A DNA stretch of 64,000 nucleotides from Pyropia yezoensis (lineage: Eukaryota > Rhodophyta > Bangiophyceae > Bangiales > Bangiaceae): contig CM020620.1 in assembly GCA_009829735.1 (NCBI GenBank), forward strand, positions 15,101,186-15,165,185, read 5' to 3'. A program made the translations under genes and the position numbers. The notes under the pieces are model-generated. The model worked only from the letters and a program-made list of their open reading frames with translations. It was not told the origin of the DNA and did no database searches. Every line of letters starts with the position of its first letter. Within the stretch, counting starts at the first letter, position 1. Of the stretch, positions 43,207 through 55,041 are shown one piece after another.

Positions 43207-46200
43207 GAGGAAGGACGACACGGGGTCGCTGGGGTAACCCTAGCAAGCCACCCCGGACTGCCGCGGGGAAAGCCCCACGGAGAGCGCGGTTGAGCCGACG
43301 CCGCATCAACCCCCGGGTACACCTTCCGGCCCCGACGACACGGCGTCAGGGGATTTATGACCAACGCCCAAGGTTGGGAGGAGAGGACGGGAAGCCCCGT
43401 CACGTTGAACCAGACAAGGGCCCTGTCCAGCATGCCCGAGCTACACCGGATATCGGTGTGGGCCACGTACTGTTCACCTTGGAGAACTTCAAGGTATCAG
43501 CCACACTGGGGGTTGACCCCCAGTCGACCCGATCGTACTACCCTGTACTGGATACAGGGGCTGGACCTAACCTTATCCGGAAAGATACTCTCCCGGACAA
43601 GTGGCTCCCGCGAGTCAGAGTCACTCGGGGACCCACGATCAAGGATGCGAATGGTCGTCTCACTCGTACGACCGCACCGATGTCGCTGCAGGTCACCATT
43701 GGGGAGCTCACCACGGATGTCGACTTCCTGGTGTGTGAGACTCTATCTGTGCCCTGCATACTGGGGTGCACCTTCATCAACGTTCACGTTAACGCAATTC
43801 GGCTGGGCCGGAGGACCGTCGAGCTGCAAGAGGCCGACGGGACGAAGAGAGGACAGACTGCTATCGTCAGGGACCTGACGCTACAAGGGAGGCACGTTAA
43901 CGTGGCTGAGGTATACGCAAGCGTAGAACCGAAGACACTCCGGCTGGCTAAGCGGACTCGCTTTGAGCCGTTATCGGAGACCGTCCTCCCGGTTAACTGT
44001 GACCTCGCAGGCATCTGCAGAGTCCAGTCCAACCTACGAACCTACAAGCGCCATGGGTTGACCATGGCCAACGGTATCGTAGACCTCCCAGCGGGGGGGT
44101 CATCACTGCTCGTGATGGCGAACTATCGCCGTAAGGCAGTCACCCTCCCGAAAGGAGCTATCTTCGGGGTTGCCGAGCTCTACGAAGGAGACATCCTTAC
44201 CCCTGACAAGGAAGGTCAAGTGGAACCACTTGAGGTACTGGCGGTCGCCGAGACCACCGAGCTGCAGCAACCAGACGACGGGAAGGCTAACGCATCACCA
44301 GCTCCGTCGGACATTCCGCCAAAGGAACAAGAAGCCTTGAAGGCACTGGCCGAGGCGGACCTCGACCATCTTCCCCCTTCGGTAGCTGAAGGGGTAAGAC
44401 GGATGCTATGAAAGCATGACGTCATGGGGACCGGCGGGGCTCTGGGTACCATTGGGGCAACCCAACACCGTATAGACCTGGTACCAGGTGCACGACCAGC
44501 GCGGTCGCAACCGCATCGCGCGGGACGTATGCAACGAGAGATCGTTGCTGGAGAAGTGAAGAGGATGAGCAAAGCTAAGGTGATCCGACCTTCGATGTCG
44601 GCGTGGAGCGCCCCAGTCGTTATCGTACCGAAGAAGGATCAAACCCCTCGGTTTTACATCGATTATCGACGCCTCCACTTGGTTACCAAGAAGGAATCAT
44701 ACCCCTTACCAAGGATGGATAAATGCATCGACTCCCTGGGTGAAGCCACAGTGTTTACCACCATCGACTGCAATGCCGGGTACTGGCAGATCCCTGTGGC
44801 GGAAGAGGATATCCCCAAGACGGCGTTTGTCTGTCACAGTGGCGTGCACGAGTTCCTAAGGATGCCCTTCGGATTGTCCAACGCCCCGGCTACATTCCAG
44901 CGGGCCATCGACATTGTACTGTCGGGAGTGAAGTGGCGTAACTACCTAGTGTACCTCGATGACGTCAACGTCTTCTCGCGTAACATGGATGACCATGTAC
45001 AACATGTCGACGAGGTACTCACACTCTTGCGGAACGCCGGGGTAACCCTGCGCCTCAAGAAGTGCGCCTTCTTCCAACAGACGGTTGAGTATCTGGGTCA
45101 CCAGATAACCCCTTGTAAACTAGGGGTACTCGAAGCCAATACCCGGGCACTCCGGGATGCCAGGTTCCCTAACACCCAGACGCAGCTCAAGAGGTTCCTG
45201 GGAATGTGCAACGTGTACCGACGGTTCGTCAAGGACTTCGCTCGGATAGCCAAACGGTTAACGGTTCTAACGAGCAGCGCCTTGCCGAAGGTACTCCAAC
45301 CTCCCTCGCCCAGCGAAGAGGAGGCATTCGAGTCGCTGAAGCGAGCCCTACTGTCCCCACCCGTCCTTGCGTTGCCGCATAGACGCGGGACCTTCGTCAT
45401 CGATGTCGATGCGTGCGATACACAAGTGAGATGCACCCTGTTACAGGGAGAGACGTTGATCGGTACCGATAACGTTATCCCGGACCTACGTCCGGTATGG
45501 TACTTCAGCCGGACACTCAACCCAGCTGAACGTAACTATGGTGCCACCGAGCGCGAGTGCCTCGGAGTTATATGGGCAGTGCAACTGCTCCGTCCATACC
45601 TGGAGGGCTCCAGGCTCATTGTGAGGTTCGACCACGAGCCCCTACGATGGCTCCTCGACCTTGGTGACAAGGATTCCGACAGCCATGGGAGGCTAGCCCG
45701 ATGGAGGCTGAAGATGGCCGAACACGACTACCGTACCGTGTATAAGGCTGGGTCAACCCACCACCTCGGAGACGCACTGTCTCGACTCGACACCCCGAGC
45801 GGGGATACCCGCCCAGTGGACGAGGACATCCCGGTTGTACCAGTTTGCATGGTGGGTAATGCCACCCAAGGTATGGTTGACCATACCATCGCACACCTTG
45901 CATGCCGATTGACCCTCGCGGACTTCCACGAGGCACAGGCCAATGACGATGACTGTAAACGCCATCGCGCTAACCTCCTGGCCGGCACGGCCGGCATCTT
46001 CTCCGAGAATGAGGACGGCCTCATATACCGGCGGGCACCCGCCGATGGACGACATCAAGTCGTGGTTCCCGTGTTCTTACGGCAGGCCGTCATGGAACGA
46101 GAACACGAGAACCCCACAGCTGGACACCAGGGGGGTTCGCACATGTTCGCAGCAACGCGGAGGTTCTTCTACTGGCCAGCAATGGCCGTCGACGTGGTCG

Positions 46201-47381
46201 ACCACGTAAGGGGATGCCACCCCTGTGCACGTAATCGTATGAGTCTTCATAGGCGGGCATCCGCTATGAGACTATTCCCACCCGATGGGCCCAACGAGCA
46301 AGTCGCTATCGATGTACTCGGACCGCTTCCGGTAACGGAAGAAGGGAACAGGCACATCCTGATCATGTCGGACCGCTTTACTCAGCTGTCATGAGCAGCA
46401 GCTATCCCGGATGATACAGCACACACGATCATGAACGCAGTGGTTGACCACTGGATCAGTGCATACGGAGTTATGAAGCAACTTCTCTCCGACAACGGAG
46501 CAAACCTTACGTCAGCATTCTGCACTAAGGTCCTGGGCATGTTCGGTATCGAACCCCGTCGGGCATCCGACTACCACCCACAATCCAACGGCCAGGTGGA
46601 GCGGTTCAACCGCACCATCGTCAAGATGCTCCAATGCTATGTGGCCGAGCACACAAACACTTGGGACAGGCTCCTGTCCGTACTCACCCTGGCATACAAT
46701 GCCAGGCCACATCGGAGCACGAACATCGCCCCACTGGGGTGGGTCATGCCACTGGGCGTCGGTAACCTGACGCTGCCACCCGACCGGTGCACTCGGTATG
46801 ACACACCGAAGGGCCGACCGGCCGAACGTATACACCTAGCTTGGCTGCCCAAGCTATCGTGGATGATACCTAAGCTCAAGGGTGCCCTTGACCGAACTCA
46901 ACATCGATACAAGAAGAACTTTGACGCCCGACTACGGGTGCGCAACGCTACCCTGATGACAGGTGACTGGGTCTATATCAGACACCAGAAGTTCCGAGGG
47001 AACAAGCTTATGCAACCGGTCAAGGGACCGTACCAGATCCTACACAGGGATGATCACTCTGTCATCCTGCACTCCGATACGGAGATAAAACGCATCAACC
47101 TCAATGATGTGACACCTGCTCCGAAGCCGGAACAGCCTCAGGCGGTACCGGCTGGGTTGCTACATGAAGCTCTTACAACCGACCGGTGAGATGACCCGGA
47201 GGGGCCGGATAAGATTCCATACCAAGTAGAGAGCGTGGTCGGGCACACCGACCCGGACCTACCAGGGCCCTGGTACGTCAAGGTGATGTGGGTCGGATAC
47301 GACTCACCCACCTGGGAACAGGCGGCGAACATACCCCGCCAACTTCTCATGCCTTACATGAGGCGACGACGCCTACTGTAA
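43207..47381 (+). pseudogene. pol: B-3 pol: protease, reverse transcriptase, RNase H, integrase, chromodomain (three in-frame UGAs)
   Basis: After the -1 shift the frame gives protease (DTGAGPNLI), reverse transcriptase (IDYRRLHLV; catalytic YLDDVNVFS near 44,957), RNase H (VDACDTQ, ATERECLGVIW) and integrase. Integrase has a zinc-binding N-terminus with CHPCARN, a first Asp in AIDVLGPLP, a second in LLSDNGA and the Glu in NGQVERFN. UGA codons at 44,409-44,411 and 46,392-46,394 replace the Arg codons seen in B-2 (AGA and CGA), so they are mutations. A third UGA at 47,187-47,189 separates integrase from the chromodomain (to 47,381) and is shared by all family copies. The catalytic pair is present, but YLDDVN is unusual beside the YLDDVI of B-2. 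Confidence 0.9.
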
Positions 47382-47830
47382 CAACCCAACCGACACCGAC
47401 TTCGGCTGTTGGGGGGTGAGGCTTATACCTACTAAGTAGGGTGTCACATGGATTCGGCAAGACTTAGGTTCACTAAGTTGGAGCGGACTTTGGCAAAATA
47501 AGTAAGCTACTGACTTTTACAAGTTTACTTGAAGGAGATCACTAACTCCGGTAATTTCAAAGTAACCTGAGGCTTACACCAATGTAAGCCCTCATCCATG
47601 GGGCAAGTGACGGACCGAGGAAGGTTGACCTTCATGAGTATTAACCAACCAGGATGGGTTGGGGGCGCGAGAAAAACCAAGGCAAGCCACTGCTAAGGCA
47701 GACGGGGTACTCCTCAGAAGGCAGCCATCGGTATCATGCAAACACCCCAGCGGGCGATGAGTTTATACTCACTACGACCCGGCCACCATAAGGGTCACCG
47801 GTTCCCTCTCCCTCAGAACAACAGCACTCC
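47382..47830. other. Spacer between converging frames, with hairpins (B-3)
   Basis: Almost identical to 31,421-31,869, with the GGCTTACA/TGTAAGCC hairpin at 47,571-47,590. Its strong conservation between copies is in line with the rest of the element and does not by itself show function. Confidence 0.55.
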
Positions 47831-50310
47831 TCAGTGGGTACCCCCGCTGCCCGAGGGAGGCCACTCACGCGTAGACGCGTACACCTCCATGCTCCACCGG
47901 TCGGCAATCTCGCGACGGTCAATCGCCCGAGTTACCTCGGTGCATAGCTGGACGAGGGTGCTGCGGCCAGCCACCACGTCCTCCAGCGCTGTCTGGAGGC
48001 GGTCCAGCACGCTACCGAAGCAACGTGCGGACCCAACCAGCGCAGCACCTGGGGGGACATCCCTCCCGCTAACAGAGAGACCCTCCCGCAGCTCGCGGGC
48101 AATGAGGGCGTCAACGCCCTCATACCATAGACGGGGACCCCCGTCACGCATGACAGGGGCGGAAGGTGACACGGGCGCAGCCAGAGGAGCCACAGGGGCC
48201 GACACGGCCACCACCGGAGCCGGTGGCGCCTGATACGTGGCCCAGTAGGACCCCACTGAAGGGGCCCCACCGTAAACCCGGCGGGGCTCCGCCCGACGAC
48301 GGGACACCCCACGCTCCCAACCCGCAGAGTCCCCCTCTCGGGGACGACGGCCAACCGCCGACGGTATCGGGTTACCGAACCACGGGGCGAGGACCTGAAG
48401 AGGGCCATGGATAACCATGGGAATACCCAGGTCAGGAACAGCCTCGGTGGACGCCCACCCACGGCAATTGGGCTCACCCGGCTGAGTACGCCGGATTCGC
48501 AACGAGTGACGAGGCAAGGGGGCAGCCCCAGCCTGCGGGTCCCGGTAGGGCGGAAGGGTCAACACCCCAGCCCAGCTCACGGCATCGTGAACGGCCAGCA
48601 GGGCCTCGAACTCCCGGGCCAACCCGGTCTTGGCAGCTATCATGTCCACGCCTAGCTGCCCGATATGCCGACGGACACCCGTCGGAAGATGAAACAGGCG
48701 CCCCTGCCGGCGGACGGACAGCAAGAACGAAGAAGCCTGCCCGAGGGTAACCTCAAGGGTAAAGGTCCCCTGCAATGGGTGGACCGGCCGGGAGGCCAAC
48801 ACGCTCCCGATGTATCGAAGACAGGGGCCGGTGTCAAACCGGAAAGCAAGGGCGGGCTCCCACCCCTCCTGCCACAGAGGCGGGCGTACGGGAGTGTACA
48901 CCGGCGCACGACCGTTACCGGTCTGCAACGCACACGTTATATCGGTGCGGAACGCATCCGCCATGAAACCATGGTTGCGTCGCCAGCTCGACGCCGACTT
49001 CAACCCCGCCATGGGCAGGTACGGAGCCGTCAACGACAGGTACGGGGATACCCCCGGGAGGTACTCAAACCCGGGATACCGGCCGGTGTCGCCCACCGTC
49101 GACCCAAACGCCACGGGCTCCGCCGCTGACGCAACCCCCCGAGCACTAGCCGGGTAGTCAACCTCCCGCGGCAACGCTGGGGCAACCAAGTCACAGACCC
49201 CGAAGGCGGAGTCGAAGAAGACGTCACCCCGCCCCACCCGGGTGCGCCAGAGCTGCGCATGCCGGTCATCCGGCTGACTCAGGATCCAGTGATGTTCCAC
49301 CCGGACCGCATTCGGCTGGTTGACCAGCCTCACCAACTCCTGCTCCCAACTCGGGTCCACCCTGACGCGCCGGGAGTATGCTCCAGGGTAACGCGGCCGG
49401 TAGAAGTCCACCCGCATCCGCCCAGCTGAGTCCATGGACTTCTGCACAGTCAGGCCCATGACCCGAGCCACCAAGTCGGACACCGACACGGCAGGTTGAC
49501 CCGCCGCCACGGCGACGCCGCCACCCATCGGGGCAACCCGGGCGGGCCCAGGAAGAGTCGGGGGCGCCGGGGGAAGCCCCACCGGCAGATGGGCCGGTGC
49601 CCTGGGCACACGGGGCCGAGGAGGAAGAAGAAGGGCGGGCGCCCGCCCGGAGTAGCTTCCGGAGTCCATCGCCATCGGCGACGCACATCTTGAACGGCTG
49701 TCGCCCGCGGCACCGCGGGCAGAGCATTGCCGCTACCCGGGCCCGTCGTGGGTACCACGGGGAGGGAGGGGGTAGACCCGTTGCCTGCCGCCACGGACAC
49801 ACCACCAACCGGGCGGGCACCCGCGCCGTCTTGAGTCGCCGTCCCAACAGGGGCGCCCCCACAACCGCCCGACACACCGGCTGCGCCGTCTTGGGGTAGA
49901 ACCGCGCCCGCACCGGCGACAGGGGCCATCCGGGTCTCCGGAGGAGTAGGGGGAGGAGCAGCCGCTGCACGCGCTTGACAGCCACCCGACGGAGCCGTCG
50001 CGCCGCTGCACACGGACGACAACCCGCCCGGCGCGCCACCTGGGGCCACACGGACGGTTACCCGGTCGCCGTCTTCGTCCGACGAGCTCGCTAAGAAGCA
50101 CTTGGCAGCGGTGGCGGAGACGGGAACGTCGTCCTGCATCACCTCCTCCTCCTCATTCAGGAGGTCGTCCTTGCCCCCGGGCACCTGGGGAACCGAAATC
50201 GTGGAGCCGGGGTAGCAGGGGCGCCCCGTGCCAAAAAAGCCGTAGCCAGCTCGACCCGGTACGAGAAACGCTCGCGGACGAGCCAGAGAAGCGCGGGCAC
50301 CCGCGCTCAT
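47831..50310 (-). CDS. Antisense accessory gene of family B, function unknown (one frameshift)
   Basis: The minus-strand gene lies between pol and the 3' LTR and points toward pol. From the ATG at 50,308-50,310 (MSAGARASL) it codes for about 825 residues, allowing one frame change near 49,680. The N-terminal 210 residues are Pro/Ala/Gly-rich with an acidic patch (NEEEEVMQDD). The middle 400 residues look folded, with many Trp, Tyr and Arg (SLTAPYLPMAGLKSASSWRR, RYIGSVLASRPVHPLQGTF, GVRRHIGQLGVDMIAAKTG). A Pro/Val linker precedes a 90-residue helical C-terminus (LDRLQTALEDVVAGRS, TRAIDRREIADRWSMEVY). No catalytic motif, membrane segment or known domain is evident. The uninterrupted 614-codon stretch from 49,675, in a copy whose pol has three stops, is notable. 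Confidence 0.7.
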
Positions 50311-50788
50311 AACCACACAGGTCGGCGCGAGCGATATGGCAGCGCGGGACGACCCGCGCCAGCCGAGCTACGAGGACGCTCCACCCAAGCACCTGGATCG
50401 GGGCCAAGCCCCCCCCAATACGGGGTAAGCAAGCGGGGTCACCCCGAACCGCCCCCACGCAACGCGGGCAGCGCCCGCCCTACACTCAATCGTCCACACG
50501 AGAGGGGCCTACCTACCACCAGACGCCTGGTGGCGGATCCGCTTGCACCACCCCTCGGAAAGGGGGGTCGTGAACAAAAACCCGCATCGGGAATTCAACG
50601 GTCCGGAAAACGGACCGTGTGTGTACCACACGAAGGGGGGCACCCCCCTCAAGCAACCCCGAAAAGGGGTGTCTGTCACGACAGGGCGCAAAGCCCCACC
50701 CGACTGGTAAACGGTCACGCGACCCACTTACATTCGGGAACCCGAATGCAACTCGACCCGAGGAGGGGCCGAATCTAAGGGGGTGATA
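50311..50788. other. Region between the antisense gene start and the 3' LTR of B-3
   Basis: Non-coding, with the polypurine tract TAAGGGGGTGATA at its right end. It would hold the leftward promoter of the antisense gene if it is not supplied by the LTR; no clear motif was identified. Confidence 0.35.
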
Positions 50789-51150
50789 TGTAGCAGTATG
50801 GATGACCGTATTGTGACCCTCATATAGGGGGGCTACTTCTAACCCTTAACTCTTGATTTGGGAGGCCGCACTGGTTACGGTATCTATAAGTTACGTATGA
50901 TCAGAGGGACTTGCATCTTGGGGTGGAGGGTAGTCAGTAGTGTCTCCGAGGGTTTATAACGAGGGGGCCGGCGGCGAATCCAACGCCGGCCATGGCAGAA
51001 CAACAAACCCCTCCCATTTGGGCTCCCATCTTGATCCCGTGGCTTGCGCTCCAAGGACAGAAACCTTGGCCTCCCGGTGACGTTGGTGCCGATCCCCCTT
51101 GGTGAATGTTCCCTGAAGGTGGACGTGCAACGGTTCCTTATTGTGCTACA
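50789..51150 (+). repeat. Family B LTR (3' LTR of B-3)
   Basis: 362 bp, TGTAGCAGTATGG...TGCTACA, directly followed by CCTAG and B-2 pol. It is much closer to the LTR of B-1 (34,824) than to the 5' LTRs of its own element. Confidence 0.93.
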
Positions 51151-54100
51151 CCTAGACCATCTTCCCCCTTCGGTAGCCAAAGGGGTAAGACGGATGCTAA
51201 GAAAGCATGACGTCATGGGGACCGGCGGGGCTCTGGGTACCATTGGGGCAACCCAACACCGTATAGACCTGGTACCAGGTGCACGACCAGCGCGGTCGCA
51301 ACCGCATCGCGCGGGACGTATGCAACGAGAGATCGTTGCTGGAGAAGTGAAGAGGATGAGCAAAGCTAAGGTGATCCGACCTTCGATGTCCGAGTGGGGC
51401 GCCCCAGTAGTGATCGTATTGAAGAAGGATCAAACCCCTCAGTTCTGCATCGAATATCGACGCCTCAACTTAGTTACCAAGAAGGACTCATACCCTTTAC
51501 CAAGGATGGATGAATTTATCGACTCCCTGGGGGAAGCCACAGTGTTTACCACTATCGACTGCAATGCCGGGCACTGGCAGATCCCAGTTGCAGAGGAGGA
51601 TATCCCCAAGACGGCGTTCGTGTGTCACAGTGGAGTGTACGAGTTCCTAAGGATACCCTTCGGATTGTCCAACGCCCCCGCCACATTCCAGCGGGCCATC
51701 GACATTGTACTGTCGGGAGTGAAGTGGCGTAACTGCCTAGTGTACCTGGACGATGTCATCGTCTTCTCGCGTAACATGGATGACCATGTGCAACATGTCG
51801 ACGAGGTACTCACCCTCTTGCGGAACGCCGGGGTAACCCTGCGCCTCAAGAAGTGCGCCTTCTTTCAGCAGACCGTCGAGTATCTGGGTCACCAGATCAC
51901 ACCAGGTAAACTGGAAGTGCTCGAAGCTAATACCCGGGCACTCCGGGATGCGCGATACCTAACCACTCAGACACAGCTCAAGAGCTTCCTGGGAATGTGC
52001 AACGTGTACCGACGGTTCGTCAAGGACTTCGCTCGTATAGCCAAACTGTTAACGGTTCTGACGAGCAGCGCCTTGCCAAAGGTACTCCAACCTCCCTCGC
52101 CCAGCGAGGGAGAGGCATTCGAGGTGCTCAAGCAAGCTCTGATGGCCCCACCCGTACTTGCGTTGCCGCATAGACGCGGTACCTTCGCCATCGATGTCGA
52201 TGCCTGCGATACCCAACTGGGATGCACCCTGCTACAGGGAGAGACATTCATCGGTACCGATACGGCTATCCCGGACCTACATCCGGTGGGGTACTTCAGC
52301 CGGACACTCAACCCCGCTGAGCGTAACTTTGGTGCCACCGAGCGCGAGTGCCTCGTAGTCATATGGGCAGTGCAACTGCTCCGGCCATACCTGGAAGGAT
52401 CCAGGTTCATCGTGAGGTCCAACCACGAACCTTTACGATGGCTCCTCAACCTTGGTGACAAGGATTCCGACAGCCATGGGAGGCTAGCCCGATGGAGGCT
52501 GAAGATGGCCGAACACGACTACCGTACCGTGTATAAGGCTGGGTCAACCCACCACCTCGGAGACGCATTGTCTCGACTCGACACCCCGAGCGGGGATACC
52601 CGCCCGGTGGATGAGGACATCCTGGTCGTACCGGTCTGCATGGTGGGTAATGCCACCCAAGGTATGGTTGACCATACCATCGCACACCTTGCATGCCGAT
52701 TGACCCTCGCGGACTTCCACGAGGCACAGGCCAATGACGATGACTGTAAACGCCATCGCGCTAACCTCCTGGCCGGCACGGCCGGCATCTTCTCCGAGAA
52801 TGAGGACGGACTCATGTACTGGCGGGCACCCGCCGATGGACGACATCAAGTCGTGGTTCCCGTGTCCTTACGACAAGCCGTCATGGAACGAGAACACGAG
52901 GAGCCTCCAGCCGGACACCCGGGGGGTTCGCACATGTTCGCAGCAACGCGGAGGTTCTTCTACTGGCCAGCAATGGCCGTCGACGTAGTCGACCTTGTGC
53001 GGGGATGCCACCCGTGTGCACAGAATCGTATGAGTCTTCATAAGCGGGCATCCGCTATGAAACTATTCTCACCCGATGGGCCCAACGAGCAAGTCGCTAT
53101 CGATGTACTCGGACCGCTTCCGGTAACGGAAGAAGGGAACAGGCACATCCTGGTCATGTCGGACCGCTTTACTCAGCTGTCACGAGCAGCAGCTATCCCG
53201 GATGATACAGCACACACGATCATGAACGCAGTGGTTGACCACTGGATCAGTGCATACGGAGTCATGAAGCAACTTCTCTCCGACAACGGAGCAAACCTTA
53301 CGTCAGCATTCTGCACTAAGGTCCTGGGCATGTTCGGTATCGAACCCCGTCGGGCATCCGACTACCACCCACAATCCAACGGCCAGGTGGAGCGGTTCAA
53401 CCGCACCATCGTCAAGATGCTCCAATGCTATGTGGCCGAGCACACAAACACTTGGGACAGGCTCCTGTCCGTACTCACCCTGGCGTACAGTGCCAGGCCC
53501 CACCGGAGTACCAGCATTGCTCCACTGGAATGGGTCATGCCCATGGGCGTCGGTAGTCTGACGCTGCCACCGGGCAGATGCACTCCGTATGACATACCGA
53601 AGGGCCGACCGGCCGAGCGGATCCACTCAGCTTGGTTGGCCAAGCTATCGTGGATGATACCTAAGCTCAAGGGTGCCCTTGACCGTACACAACTTCGATA
53701 CAAGAAGAACTTCGACGCCCGACTATGGGTGCGCAACGCGACCCTGGTAACAGGTGACTGGGTCTACATCAGACACCAGAAGTTCCGAGGGATCAAGCTT
53801 ATGCAACCGGTCAAGGGACCGTACCAGATCCTACACAGAGATGATCACTCTGTCATCCTGCACTCCGATACGGAGATAAAACGCATCAACCTCAATGATG
53901 TGACACCTGCTCCGAAGCCGGAACAGCCTCAGGCGGTACCGGCTGGGTTGCTACATGAAGCTCTTACAACCGACCGGTGAGATGACCCGGTGGGGCCGGA
54001 TAAGATTCCATACCAAGTAGAGAGCGTGGTCGGGCACACCGACCCGGACCTACCAGGGCCCTGGTACGTCAAGGTGATGTGGGTCGGATACGACTCACCC

Positions 54101-54172
54101 ACCTGGGAACAGGCGGCGAACATACCCCGCCAACTTCTCATGCCTTACATGAGGCGACGACGCCTACTGTAA
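51151..54172 (+). pseudogene. pol: B-2 pol continuation: reverse transcriptase, RNase H, integrase, chromodomain
   Basis: The right part of the B-2 polyprotein resumes after the nested B-3. The frame is open for about 940 codons to UGA 53,978-53,980. Reverse transcriptase shows IEYRRLNLV, IDCNAGHWQIP and YLDDVIVFS (about 51,750). RNase H has VDACDTQLGCTLLQ. Integrase has CHPCAQN and the D, D, E core (AIDVLGPLP, LLSDNGANL, NGQVERFN). After the shared UGA the same frame codes for the chromodomain (YVKVMWVGYDSPTWEQ) to 54,172. All catalytic residues appear present, making this the best-preserved family B polymerase region here, but it is cut off from its gag and protease. Confidence 0.9.
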
Positions 54173-54622
54173 CAACCCAACCGACACCGACTTCGGCTGT
54201 TGGGGGGTGAAGCTTATACCTACAAAGTAGAGTGTCACATGGAATCTGCAAGACTTAGGTTAACTAAGTTGGAGCGGACTTTGGCAAAATAAGTAAGCTA
54301 CTGACTTTTACAAGTTTACTTGAAGGAGATCACTAACTCCGGTAATTTCAAAGTAACCTGAGGCTTACACCAATGTAAGCCTTCATACATGGGGCAAGTG
54401 ACGGACCGAGGAAGGTTGACCTTCATGAGTATTAACCAACCAGGATGGGTTGGGGGCGCGAGAAAAACCAAGGCAAGCCACTGCTAAGGCAAACGGGGTA
54501 CTCCTCAGAAGGCAGCCATCGGTATCATGCAAACACCCCAGCGGGGCGATGAGTTTATACTCACTACGACCCGGCCACCATAAGGGTCACCGGTTCCCTC
54601 TCCCTCAGAACAACAGCACTCC
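54173..54622. other. Spacer between converging frames, with hairpins (B-2)
   Basis: Third copy of the spacer, with the same hairpin at 54,362-54,381 and a few substitutions. Confidence 0.5.
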
Positions 54623-55041
54623 TCAGTGGGTACCCCCGCTGCCCGAGGGAGGCCACTCACGCGTAGACGCGTACACCTCCATGCTCCACCGGTCGGCAAT
54701 CTCGCGACGGTCAATCGCCTGGGTTACCTCGGTGCATAGCTGGACGAGGGTGCTGCGGCCAGCCACCACGTCCTCCAGCGCTGTCTGGAGGCGGTCCAGC
54801 ACGCTACCGAAGCAACGTGCGGACCCAACCAGCGCAGCACCTGGGGGGACATCCCTCCCGCTAACAGAGAGACCCTCCCGCAGCTCGCGGGCAACGAGGG
54901 CGTCAAAGCCCTCATACCATGAACGGAGACCCCCGTCAGGCATGACAGGGGCGGATGGTGACACGGGCGCAGCCAGAGGAGCCACAGGAGCCGACACGGC
55001 TATCACCGGAGCCGGTGCCGCCCGATCCGAGGCCCGGTGGG
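54623..55041 (-). pseudogene. B-2 antisense gene, C-terminal piece, interrupted by C-2
   Basis: It carries the C-terminal helical region (SWYEGFDALVARELREGL, LDRLQTALEDVVAG) and the start of the Pro/Val linker. The frame is cut at 55,042 by the LTR of C-2 and resumes at 62,338. Confidence 0.85.

Larger units (their letters stand above)
36517..44142 (+). repeat. Tandem duplication, 3,924-bp period (LTR-gag-protease)
   Basis: The stretch 36,517-40,440 is repeated from 40,441. The identity extends left into B-2 (from 35,291) and right to about 44,142, so the protease region is present three times. Translated frames of the copies are identical through this range. Copies one and two share the B-2 type end of protease (ELKEPDAAKPNP), and copy three has a different end (ELQQPDDGKANA). 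This places a crossover within the shared region. Confidence 0.9.
36517..51150 (+). mobile_element. Family B Ty3/gypsy element B-3, nested in B-2, with a duplicated LTR-gag-protease unit
   Basis: B-3 runs from the LTR at 36,517 to the LTR at 50,789-51,150. It contains one extra 3,924-bp unit (36,517-40,440) followed by the main body (40,441-51,150): LTR, leader, gag, protease, pol, chromodomain, spacer, antisense gene, polypurine tract (50,776-50,788) and 3' LTR. The junction of unit one to unit two repeats the B-2/B-3 junction exactly (...GACCTCG then TGTAGC), so the extra unit arose after insertion. Stops in gag, at the end of protease and in integrase make it non-functional as it stands. 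Confidence 0.88.

Noticed and set aside
47831-50310. Envelope gene reading of the antisense frame
   Set aside because: It runs opposite to gag-pol and shows no signal peptide, membrane segment or glycoprotein-like cysteine pattern.
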